Notes under the pieces: generated by a model
Told to the model about the DNA's origin: nothing
The model's database searches: none
The model's input: the letters and a program-made list of their open reading frames with translations, nothing else
In this document: in pieces, positions 9,283 to 16,106 of the stretch
Numbering within the stretch: position 1 is the first letter of the stretch
Layout: each line of letters begins with the position of its first letter
Made by a program: the position numbers and the translations under genes
Source of the DNA: Pandoraea sp. PE-S2T-3
GTDB lineage: Bacteria > Pseudomonadota > Gammaproteobacteria > Burkholderiales > Burkholderiaceae
Assembly: GCF_002179965.1 (NCBI RefSeq)
Contig: NZ_NGUQ01000037.1
Coordinates: forward strand, 620,001-684,000
Reading direction: 5' to 3'
Length of the DNA stretch: 64,000 nucleotides

Positions 9283-10623
9283 TCAGATCGGCAGATGCTC
9301 GATGATGTGGCGAACTTGCGCCAACACCGGATGGACCTGCTCCAAAGGCATCGAACTCAAGCCCAGCCGCAACGCGTGGGGCGCGTGCTGTGTCGTTGCA
9401 TACGCTTCCGCCTTCGACGCGGCGATGCCACGGGCTGCCAGCGCGGCAACCACCTGATCCATGCGCAAGCCCTCCGGCAGCGGCAGCCAGAGGAATTGCG
9501 ACGACGGATGCGCCACCACGCCCATGCCGTGAAGTACCTCGCGGACGATCGTCTGGCGGCGTCGGGCGTCTTCACGCTGAAACTGCTCCTGCTGCGTTAC
9601 GGTGCCACTTGCAAGCCAACGCGTTGCGATCGCGCTCACCATGCTGGACAAGCTCCAGAAACTGGCGCGCACCACGCGCTTCATCCGGGTCGCGTGCTCT
9701 TGCGGCACCACCACATAGCCGAATCGCAATCCCGTTGCCACACTCTTGGAAAGGCTCGACACGTAGATCGTGCGCTCAGGCGCGAGCGTGACAATGGGCC
9801 GTGAGGCGTTATCCACGAGATACGCGTAAGTGGCGTCTTCGATAATCAGACAGTCGTGGCGGCGGGCGATGTCGACCAGTTGTTTGCGCTGGGCCGCGCT
9901 CAGTACCCAGCCGAGCGGGTTGTGCAGTGTCGGCATGACGTAGATCGCGCGAATGGCACCACGACGGCAAAGGTCTTCCAGGGCATTAAGGTCAGGGCCA
10001 TGGTTGGCAGACGGTACAGGTCTCAGGGCAAGCTCGCTCAGCGCGGCTGCCATCTTGAAGCCGGGGTAGGTCAGGGCGTCGACAGCGACTTCATCATTCG
10101 GGCGAAGGAACGCCCGAATGGCCACATCGAGACCCTGCTGCGCACCGCCTACGAGAAACACCTGTTCGGCGGTAGCGCGAATGTTTCGTGCTTGCGTCAG
10201 ATGGTCCGCGACGATTTGCCGCTCGTGAAGCCGTCCCCCCGGCGGCTGCTGGTGCATCAGCGCGCTCAAATCGCCTGACGACGCCAACTCTCTGAGCGTG
10301 GTGCGTAACAGGTCGCTTTGCCCGGGCCATGTTGGGTGGTTGAACGACAGATCGACCGATTGCGAATTCAGCCGGGCCTCGTCATCGATATCCCACTCCC
10401 GCTGTGCCGGGCGGTCTCGCACGAACGTGCCGCGTCCGACTTCCCCAACGACCAGACCCATGGCCTGCAATCGGCCGTAGACCTTGCTCGCGGACGCAAT
10501 TGCGATGCCGTACTGCGCTGCCAGCTTGCGGTGCGTCGGCAAGGCAGTGCCGGGCGGCAGCGCGCCGCGCCGGATTTCGCCGGACAGATGCTCGACCGCT
10601 GCTGTCACAGGGGATTCGGACAT
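9283..10623 (-). CDS. MocR-type PLP-dependent transcriptional regulator
   Basis: A 446-residue protein with an N-terminal GntR winged helix (residues 1-72; LPTHRKLAAQYGIAIASASKVYGRL, then VVGEVGRGTFVRDR). The rest is a fold-type I aminotransferase-like domain: NPLGWVLSAAQRKQLVDIARRHDCLIIEDATYAYL and SSLSKSVATGLRFGYV, where Lys293 is the expected PLP Schiff-base lysine. MocR proteins sense an amino-acid-like or PLP-reactive effector and usually control the adjacent divergent gene. The start at 10623 (MSESPV) is preferred; an upstream in-frame start at 10692 would run through the operator-like repeat and overlap the divergent promoter. The likely target is the thioesterase gene at 10704, and possibly itself. 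Confidence 0.88.
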   Translation of the reverse strand: MSESPVTAAVEHLSGEIRRGALPPGTALPTHRKLAAQYGIAIASASKVYGRLQAMGLVVGEVGRGTFVRDRPAQREWDIDDEARLNSQSVDLSFNHPTWPGQSDLLRTTLRELASSGDLSALMHQQPPGGRLHERQIVADHLTQARNIRATAEQVFLVGGAQQGLDVAIRAFLRPNDEVAVDALTYPGFKMAAALSELALRPVPSANHGPDLNALEDLCRRGAIRAIYVMPTLHNPLGWVLSAAQRKQLVDIARRHDCLIIEDATYAYLVDNASRPIVTLAPERTIYVSSLSKSVATGLRFGYVVVPQEHATRMKRVVRASFWSLSSMVSAIATRWLASGTVTQQEQFQREDARRRQTIVREVLHGMGVVAHPSSQFLWLPLPEGLRMDQVVAALAARGIAASKAEAYATTQHAPHALRLGLSSMPLEQVHPVLAQVRHIIEHLPI

Positions 10624-10634
10624 GATTGTACGTA

Positions 10635-10654
10635 GGACAATTTCTTGATTGTCC
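10635..10654. promoter_or_regulatory. Candidate MocR operator
   Basis: GGACAAT-TTCTTG-ATTGTCC is a perfect 7-bp inverted repeat with a 6-base spacer. It is 12 bases upstream of the MocR start and 50 bases upstream of the divergent thioesterase start. Position and symmetry suit a dimeric GntR-type repressor or activator that controls both genes. A related half-site-like TTGTA lies at 10625-10629. Confidence 0.6.
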
Positions 10655-10703
10655 GATTCTAGGCAGACAGACTCCCGAGAGCAATCTTTCAATGGGAGCT
10701 GTC

Positions 10704-11207
10704 ATGTCCGATGTGTTCGACGGGGCCGGGGAAGCGAAACACCTGCCAGTGCTGAATTATCTGCGTCGCCAATTGGCAGGCACGCTTCGTGCCGAAGATC
10801 AGACGCACATGCGCTATCCGACCGCGATTTCCAATCTGCTTGGATTTCGCATTGTCGAGATCGATGCGGCAAAGGCGGTCATCGAACTGGAGGCCAATGC
10901 AGAAATTCACGGCAATCAACAAGGCACGGTGCACGGCGGCTTGCTGTGCGAACTGGCCGACGCGGCCATCGGAACAGCGCATTCGACGCTGATGGCAGAT
11001 GGAGAAACGTTCACGAGCATCGACCTGAAGGCGACGTTTCTACGCCCGGTCTGGGTGTCGCGGCTGACGGCTCACGCATGGGCGACACACCAAGGGCGAA
11101 CCGTGTCTCACTATCTGTGTGAAATCAAGCGTGACGACGGCAAGGTAGTCGCCCGGGTGGATAGCGCTGTGATGACGTTACGAGGGGAACATGCGAAGGG
11201 CAGGTGA
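10704..11207 (+). CDS. PaaI/hotdog-fold thioesterase
   Basis: A 167-residue single hotdog domain. The catalytic region ending GTVHGGLLCELADAAIGTAHST carries the HGG and downstream Asp typical of the PaaI family, and TSIDLKATFLRPVW is the central strand. Such enzymes hydrolyse (often aromatic) acyl-CoA thioesters in the cytosol. The ATG at 10704 has GGGAG 5 bases upstream; the ATG at 10692 is in frame but poorly placed. It is divergent from the MocR gene and shares its operator region. The nearby CoA-ligase operon would give it plausible substrates, but this is only context. Confidence 0.85.
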   Translation: MSDVFDGAGEAKHLPVLNYLRRQLAGTLRAEDQTHMRYPTAISNLLGFRIVEIDAAKAVIELEANAEIHGNQQGTVHGGLLCELADAAIGTAHSTLMADGETFTSIDLKATFLRPVWVSRLTAHAWATHQGRTVSHYLCEIKRDDGKVVARVDSAVMTLRGEHAKGR

Positions 11208-11210
11208 TGC

Positions 11211-11225
11211 TGGCAAGACTTGCCA
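11211..11225. terminator. Short palindrome between convergent thioesterase and lasso genes
   Basis: TGGCAAG-A-CTTGCCA is a 15-base perfect palindrome in the 32-base gap between the convergent thioesterase and lasso cyclase genes. It may end transcription from either side. No T tract is present, so confidence is low. Confidence 0.3.
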
Positions 11226-11239
11226 AGCTGAAAGCAAGA

Positions 11240-13003
11240 TCATGTTGCGGCAGGTAAGTGGCGACTTTGATGCCAACCACGTGCGAACATTTCAACCGCA
11301 TATAGTCTGACAATAATGGGCATGGAATCGCAGTGATGATGCGAAATTCGCCCGATAGCACGTTTGCAGGCATCGACGTCTATCCATCCTGACGTTGCGC
11401 AAATGCCATTAAGGCAGACGTCTTCGACATGCTGTCGATTTGCCGCGATGCTTGCGCTTACGTGTCCGGTTGTTGCGCCTTTGTCACGCCGCCAAAGATT
11501 CGGCAGACCGCTAACGCGGTATGCGGCATTGCGTAGCAGCAGACGGTTGTGAAACGCATTAAATAGCCGATATGTGGGCGTTTTCAACCCTAGTTCAATG
11601 ATTGGCTGGGTCAGAAATGGGGATGCCGAACCGAGTGGCGCAAGCAGGAGGTCAACGTCACGATCACGAAGATTTCCGAGAATTGTCAGAATTTGCATTC
11701 GCCTTCCAGGACGAACGCGATTCCCCCATTTTTCAAGCCATGCCGTTGCCAACGGTTCGGTGCGTCCGGCTACTTCAGCGCAAACATCGGGATGCACCAG
11801 ATCGTGAAGCCCCACGTTGACGGAAACTTTTGTTTGCCCCAACTGCGCGAAAGCACTGCGGGCGATCGACCAGATCGGCAATCGTTTCATGATGGCCAAA
11901 TCTCGCCAGGCACTTAGGGACCTACGCCATTGACCGTCCGCCAGGGCGTCGATAAAAGTGCCGTCGGGCGGCGGGGCGAGAAAAATGGCGTCTCCCCCAT
12001 GGCCATTGAGGAGGCGTTGAGCACCACACGCACTGAGGCGATGCCGCAAGGCGCTGGCCTGTTTGAGCCAGCATAATTCATGGGCTGGCCTGGCGAGACG
12101 CGGGATCGATTCACTCGGGGCAAAGGCGGTGGGATGCAGATCCACGACTTCGATCGGAATACCGACGTGTTGTGCCACAGCGCGTGCATGATCCGATTCG
12201 TTGCTGCCAGGTGAAAGCAGGTCACGATAGTTGATAGCGTTCGTGTGCTGAGCGTGCCCCAATATCTCTAGCGCAAGTGCTAGTGAAGTCGATTCCAGGC
12301 CGCCTGATAATTCGAGCACCACCGATTGTTCTCCGACGCAACTGCGAACGGATTGGAGCAGCGCAGTTAATAGCTGCTGCTCTGCGTCCACGTCGTTAAG
12401 CTCCTGATCCCTCATTTTCCACGCCGGCCACCAGACAATACGGCACACTGGTGCGCCATGATGAGGAATCCGTAGCGAGTGTCCGATCGGAACGCGCTCG
12501 ATGCCGCGCAGTGCGCATTGCACAGATCCGGCGTGCCCATGGACGAGAAATGACTTCATCTCGATATGGTCGAAATCTGGTGTCTCATCGGCGAGATGAG
12601 ATGGATCGCCGGACACATGGACTGCGCCATTTTCCAAAACCCTGAAGTACGTCGGACAACTTCCACAGGGGTCACATAGGACGAGTGTTATGGCTTGTCG
12701 CCGATCATGCACGATGATCCGGTAATGACCCCAATATCGGACAACGAAGGCCTCCGGAGTGAGAAACGCCAGCTGAATCAGCTCGAGATCAGGCGCTATC
12801 GCTTGACCATCCGATCTGCGAAACAACGTGCCCCACACGTACCAATCGAAATCGTCGTTTAGCTCATGGGTAAAAGCTGACGTTGATTCAGCGGCCGGGG
12901 AGATCAGCCCTACGGCTGTACCATCGAGTCCCCGGAGCACGAGCAGGGGTTCTGCCATCTCCTGCTGCCTTGTTGTTCCAATTCTCAGACGCGCGAGTTT
13001 CAT
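11240..13003 (-). CDS. Lasso peptide macrolactam synthetase (C protein, asparagine synthetase-like)
   Basis: A 587-residue protein with the asparagine-synthetase B layout: an N-terminal amidotransferase-like domain and a C-terminal ATP-pyrophosphatase domain. The PP-loop SGGLES is at residues 233-238, and NGHGGD at 333-338 is the second nucleotide-side motif. It does not begin Met-Cys, so the Gln-hydrolysing nucleophile is missing, as in lasso C proteins and beta-lactam synthetases. It should adenylate the Asp/Glu side chain of the core and close the isopeptide ring. The start at 13003 (MKLARL) has AGGAA 7 bases upstream; the frame is open to 13123, but that would overlap the B gene. Next to the B protease and a precursor, a lasso role is much more likely than asparagine synthesis. 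Confidence 0.88.
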   Translation of the reverse strand: MKLARLRIGTTRQQEMAEPLLVLRGLDGTAVGLISPAAESTSAFTHELNDDFDWYVWGTLFRRSDGQAIAPDLELIQLAFLTPEAFVVRYWGHYRIIVHDRRQAITLVLCDPCGSCPTYFRVLENGAVHVSGDPSHLADETPDFDHIEMKSFLVHGHAGSVQCALRGIERVPIGHSLRIPHHGAPVCRIVWWPAWKMRDQELNDVDAEQQLLTALLQSVRSCVGEQSVVLELSGGLESTSLALALEILGHAQHTNAINYRDLLSPGSNESDHARAVAQHVGIPIEVVDLHPTAFAPSESIPRLARPAHELCWLKQASALRHRLSACGAQRLLNGHGGDAIFLAPPPDGTFIDALADGQWRRSLSAWRDLAIMKRLPIWSIARSAFAQLGQTKVSVNVGLHDLVHPDVCAEVAGRTEPLATAWLEKWGNRVRPGRRMQILTILGNLRDRDVDLLLAPLGSASPFLTQPIIELGLKTPTYRLFNAFHNRLLLRNAAYRVSGLPNLWRRDKGATTGHVSASIAANRQHVEDVCLNGICATSGWIDVDACKRAIGRISHHHCDSMPIIVRLYAVEMFARGWHQSRHLPAAT

Positions 13004-13052
13004 CTGCGGTTCCTGCCGAGTTGTCGGGGGAGATAACAAACGTTTGGGAGAT

Positions 13053-13781
13053 TTAGGCGGGCGTCTCGAAAATAACTGCGAGCTGACTGCGCCGCCGTTC
13101 ATCGTCGCCGATAACACGCTCACGATTCTCTGTCCACGCGTGTGCAGTGAACGGTTGACGTTGTACGCCTATTGCCAAACGCAGGTGTAGACCGTCCATC
13201 GCGCACCATGTGGCCAATGCCGTGTGCCAAGGCAAACATGGGGAGCATTGCGGATATATGAGTGCGGCGCGATACATCGCAGCAAAGTAGGGCCGATAGT
13301 CTTCCGGCGTGCCATACCGAATACCTTTTGCGGCTTGCGCTTGCAGCACTGATTCGATTGCCCCACGCATTCGAAAGAGACGAGTCACCCGTTGGGCCCG
13401 ATGCAACCAGTAAATGGCGCGTAGGACGTCCAGCGGGCGTGACGCGTATGAAACGTCGTCGGCAAGTGCCAGCCAGTCGTTGAAAGGGAGTAGGCCTGTT
13501 ACGTCCTGTCCGGAAGTCAGGGTAGTTGGTTCGCAGAATTTTTCAGGCGCAAATAGACACTTTCCATCGAGTCTTGCTTCCACAGTGGCTAACACTTCGG
13601 GAGAGATGTCGTCTTGGTAAGGCCATCCGATCAATTTTCGAAAGGCTTGAGAGTCATCGTAGGAGAAGTTGAAATACCGGTCGCTTGAAAAGTCCAACAT
13701 TACTATGTGATGGTCAATTCCGATTGCATAGGCGTTATAGGATAAATGGCGAAACTCTCTAATTTTTTTTTGATGGATCAT
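13053..13781 (-). CDS. Lasso peptide B protein: precursor recognition plus transglutaminase-like leader protease
   Basis: A 242-residue protein. The N-terminal part (residues about 15-80; AYAIGIDHHIVMLDFSSDRYFNFS) looks like the PqqD-type RiPP recognition element that binds the leader. The C-terminal part is the B2 cysteine protease: Cys182 in CLPWHTALATW, then RLAIGVQ, His214 in FTAHAWTE, and Asp226/227 in VIGDD, the expected Cys-His-Asp triad. Fusion of the two parts is the proteobacterial form (McjB/CapB), and the length is slightly above that of McjB. It should cut the leader after Thr-X in front of the core glycine. It lies between the precursor and the C gene, with 49 bases to the latter. 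Codon use is less GC-rich than in neighbouring operons. Confidence 0.87.
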   Translation of the reverse strand: MIHQKKIREFRHLSYNAYAIGIDHHIVMLDFSSDRYFNFSYDDSQAFRKLIGWPYQDDISPEVLATVEARLDGKCLFAPEKFCEPTTLTSGQDVTGLLPFNDWLALADDVSYASRPLDVLRAIYWLHRAQRVTRLFRMRGAIESVLQAQAAKGIRYGTPEDYRPYFAAMYRAALIYPQCSPCLPWHTALATWCAMDGLHLRLAIGVQRQPFTAHAWTENRERVIGDDERRRSQLAVIFETPA

Positions 13782-13976
13782 TTTGAGACTTTTTTTCTAT
13801 AAAGATTGGCATGGTGTTTGAATATGGTTCACATATCAATTTTGGTTTTGTAAATTTCTTAGGCTTGTTGTTTTAGATTAATTAATATTAATTTTCTGAT
13901 TTTAGTTTGATCGTAATAAAATGTCGGCGCGAAATCGCTGGCGCCGACGTTAATTTTTTAGATGATGAGCGGGTCA
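13782..13976 (-). other. AT-rich spacer between lasso precursor and B gene
   Basis: About 190 bases, very rich in A and T (runs such as TTAATTAATATTAATTTTC), without a supported gene on either strand. It contains the 13923-13948 hairpin. The base composition is sharply different from the GC-rich flanks, pointing to transfer of the precursor end of the cluster or to relaxed composition around its promoter. Confidence 0.6.
13923..13948 (-). terminator. Hairpin just downstream of the lasso precursor gene
   Basis: GTCGGCGC and GCGCCGAC form a perfect 8-bp stem around a 10-base loop, 26 bases after the precursor stop. Reading with the lasso operon (minus strand), ATTTTATTA follows; reading the other way, TTAATTTTTT follows. 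It is a good candidate for a leaky terminator or 3' stabiliser that makes precursor mRNA exceed B and C mRNA. Confidence 0.6.
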
Positions 13977-14318
13977 AGTGGACTTGTCCGCATCGATTGC
14001 TGGAATTTGCGGCGCTAGGTTGAACGGGGCCGCGGTGAGAACCCCTTCAAACCAATTTCCGTCATACCCTTTCGTGGCTTGGGTTGCATCGGTTGATGAG
14101 TATTCATGAACAGTGCTCACGATATTTACTTCAGATAGGGTGCCTTCGCTTTTTAATTTCGGAGGTATGCTTACCGAAATCGTCCAGTATCCATACATTC
14201 CTGCATAACTTTCGTTTTCTTGACCTCCACCACCTTGTGTGGCGTGTGTCGCATCTATCGATGAGAGTATGTTTAAGTCGGTGATCTCATTATTTCTAGA
14301 GTGTTGATTTTTCATCAT
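13974..14318 (-). CDS. Tandem-core lasso peptide precursor (A protein)
   Basis: A 114-residue peptide if started at the ATG at 14318 (MMKNQHS; ATG at 14315 and 14345 are alternatives, all with weak ribosome sites). It holds two similar units. Unit 1 has SSIDATHATQ (residues 19-28) followed by GGGGQENE; unit 2 has SSTDATQATK (74-83) followed by GYDGNWFE. In both units a Thr at -2, a Gly at +1 and a Glu at +8 match the rule for lasso peptides with an 8-residue macrolactam ring (Gly29-Glu36 and Gly84-Glu91). The first ring closely resembles that of burhizin (GGAGQYKE), as I recall it. The last unit ends with a 23-residue tail. It sits directly upstream of B and C genes on the same strand. The lasso assignment rests on these neighbours; use of both cores is inference. 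Confidence 0.75.
   Translation of the reverse strand: MMKNQHSRNNEITDLNILSSIDATHATQGGGGQENESYAGMYGYWTISVSIPPKLKSEGTLSEVNIVSTVHEYSSTDATQATKGYDGNWFEGVLTAAPFNLAPQIPAIDADKST
13977..14069 (-). other. Predicted lasso core 2 (C-terminal core)
   Basis: Residues 84-114 of the precursor. The proposed ring is Gly84 to Glu91 (GYDGNWFE), followed by a 23-residue tail (GVLTAAPFN, then a Pro/Ile-rich stretch ending DADKST). Thr82 is at the -2 position needed by lasso B proteases. It has a natural C terminus at the stop codon, so it is the safer of the two cores. Confidence 0.55.
14184..14234 (-). other. Predicted lasso core 1 (ring plus start of tail)
   Basis: Residues 29-45 of the precursor. The proposed ring is Gly29 to Glu36 (GGGGQENE) and the tail starts SYAGMYGYW, with bulky Tyr/Trp residues suited as plugs. 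The C-terminal end is not defined: residues 46-73 lead into the second leader-like segment, so trimming or a second cleavage would be needed. Confidence 0.5.
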
Positions 14319-14371
14319 TGATTCTCGGTGAGTTTCGGATTTCATTATCCGAAACTTGATATTAGATTTGG

Positions 14372-14384
14372 CTAAATGATTTAG
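14372..14384. promoter_or_regulatory. Palindrome upstream of the lasso precursor
   Basis: CTAAAT-G-ATTTAG is a 13-base perfect palindrome 54 bases upstream of the precursor start, in AT-rich DNA that must hold the lasso promoter. It may be an operator; no regulator gene is found in the lasso cluster itself. The rest of 14319-14512 shows no supported gene. Confidence 0.35.
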
Positions 14385-14512
14385 ATGTCATATTTGTCCC
14401 AATCAGCCGTAGGTCATGTCACAAGCGAGTAGCAGACGGCGAGTGCCGAACATCCTGCTAGCACAAACCCTTATCTCCTAGTCCCTTGACAGCGCAAATT
14501 TGTCGTCAGATG

Positions 14513-14525
14513 GTATACAGAATAC
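14513..14525. promoter_or_regulatory. GntR-regulon operator copy 1 (amidase-MFS unit)
   Basis: GTATACAGAATAC, 18 bases before the amidase start. It is one of four copies of a 13-base near-palindrome in this window, each in front of a transcription unit of the diiron-oxidase cluster and each followed 2 bases later by AATG. The likely ligand is the GntR protein encoded at 23508. Confidence 0.65.
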
Positions 14526-14543
14526 TGAAATGGGTATTCCACG

Positions 14544-16049
14544 ATGACAGATTCCACGGTCGACGCTCGCAGCGCCGGTACGTCCTCAGGATCGGGGGCC
14601 ACGGATACGCAGTGGCACCACGCCTCGATTTCAGCCGCTCAGGCAGCACTGGCGCGGCAAGACATCACTTCGACAGGCCTTGTTGAGGCCTGCGAAGCCG
14701 CATGGCATCGCGACAATCCCCGCTTGAACGCCGTGGTTGTCAGCGACTTCGACCGCGCTCACGCCGTGGCGCGCGAGCGCGACGCTGAACGTCGCGCAGG
14801 CAACGTGCGTGGGCCGCTGCACGGCGTGCCGTTCACGATCAAAGAGTCATTCGACGTCGCGGGCTGGCCGACTACCGTCGGCGATCCGGCGTTCACGGGC
14901 AACGTCGCATCGCGTCACGCAACGGTGGTGCAACGTCTCGAAGACGCCGGCGCCATCTTGCTCGGCAAGACCAATGTGCCGATCTGGCTGCGCGACTGGC
15001 AGAGCTACAACGACGTCTACGGCACGACGCGCAACCCGCACGATCTCACGCGCACACCGGGTGGTTCGTCCGGCGGCAGCGCCGCAGCCGTCTGTTCCGG
15101 CATGTCTTTCTTCGATGTGGGGTCGGATATCGGCTCCTCGATCCGCAACCCCGCGCATTACTGCGGCATCTTCTCGCACAAGAGCACGCACGGTCTCGTG
15201 CCCCTCGATGGGCATGGCTTGCCGGGCGGCGCTACGTTTCCCGACATCAACGTTGCCGGTCCGCTCGCCCGCAGCGCGCACGACCTGCAATCGGTGCTCT
15301 CGGCCATCGCAGGCCCCACGGCCGACGCTGCCTGCGCCGTGCGTTTCGAGTTGCCGCGCTCCCACGCCAAAGACCTCAGCGAGATTCGTTTCGGCATTCT
15401 GCCCAGCCACCCGGTCGCAGAGGTCGACACCGACGTGGAGCAATGCATCGTGGCGCTCGGCAAGGACCTCGAACGACGTGGCGCACGCGTGCAGTGGAAT
15501 GCCAAACCCTCGCTGGACGCCGCCGAGTTGCTGCGCGTCTACATGTTGCTGCTGCGCGCCGCCACCAGCGGTTACCTCGGAGAAGACGCCTTTGCCGCCT
15601 CGGTTTCGTCCGCCGCCGAGGCGTCTGCCGACGATCGAAGCTATGCCTCGCTCCAGCACGTGGGCGCCGTCATGCGGCATCGCGACTGGCTCAAGCTCCA
15701 ACCGCAGCGCGAGCGCTTCGCCGCCGCTTGGCGTGCGCTGTTCGAACAAGTCGACGTGTTGTTGTGCCCCGTGGCCGCGACGGCCGCGTTCCCACTGAAC
15801 GAACAGGGGGCGCCATGGCAGCGCACGCTTGACGTGAACGGACGCGCACAGCCACTCACCACACAGCTTTTCTGGGCCGGGCACTCCGGCCTGTGCGGCT
15901 TGCCCTCGACCGTCGCCCCCGCAGGGCGCACGGCACAGGGGCTGCCAGTGGGCGTTCAGATCGTGGCTCCGCTGTATCACGACCTGCGCTCGATTCACGT
16001 AGCCAGATTGCTTGAAGCCGCCGGCTACACCTTTCAACCACCGACCTGA
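14544..16049 (+). CDS. Amidase (amidase-signature family)
   Basis: A 501-residue serine amidase with the Ser-cisSer-Lys triad of the amidase-signature family: Lys100 in FTIKESFDVAGWPTTVG, Ser175 in GGSSGGS and Ser199 in GSDIGSSIRNP. It should hydrolyse an amide or ureide to a carboxylate plus ammonia or an amine in the cytosol. No export signal is seen. It heads a two-gene unit with an MFS carrier under copy 1 of the GTATACAGTATAC-type site. As part of the wider cluster with an oxygenase and aldehyde dehydrogenase, it may release nitrogen from the unknown growth substrate or from a late intermediate. GatA is unlikely, because no gatB or gatC is present. Confidence 0.87.
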   Translation: MTDSTVDARSAGTSSGSGATDTQWHHASISAAQAALARQDITSTGLVEACEAAWHRDNPRLNAVVVSDFDRAHAVARERDAERRAGNVRGPLHGVPFTIKESFDVAGWPTTVGDPAFTGNVASRHATVVQRLEDAGAILLGKTNVPIWLRDWQSYNDVYGTTRNPHDLTRTPGGSSGGSAAAVCSGMSFFDVGSDIGSSIRNPAHYCGIFSHKSTHGLVPLDGHGLPGGATFPDINVAGPLARSAHDLQSVLSAIAGPTADAACAVRFELPRSHAKDLSEIRFGILPSHPVAEVDTDVEQCIVALGKDLERRGARVQWNAKPSLDAAELLRVYMLLLRAATSGYLGEDAFAASVSSAAEASADDRSYASLQHVGAVMRHRDWLKLQPQRERFAAAWRALFEQVDVLLCPVAATAAFPLNEQGAPWQRTLDVNGRAQPLTTQLFWAGHSGLCGLPSTVAPAGRTAQGLPVGVQIVAPLYHDLRSIHVARLLEAAGYTFQPPT

Positions 16050-16106
16050 TGCACCGGAAATCTCACCCACTCCACAAAACCCAAGACACCTAAGGAGGAC
16101 ACCGCT

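Noticed and set aside
11240-13003. Housekeeping asparagine synthetase
   Set aside because: The N-terminal Cys nucleophile is missing and the gene sits with a B2 protease and a Gly/Glu-type precursor, so the lasso role fits better.
13782-13976. Second lasso precursor gene
   Set aside because: The only short minus-strand frame (starting near 13808) lacks a Gly...Asp/Glu ring pattern and a leader Thr.
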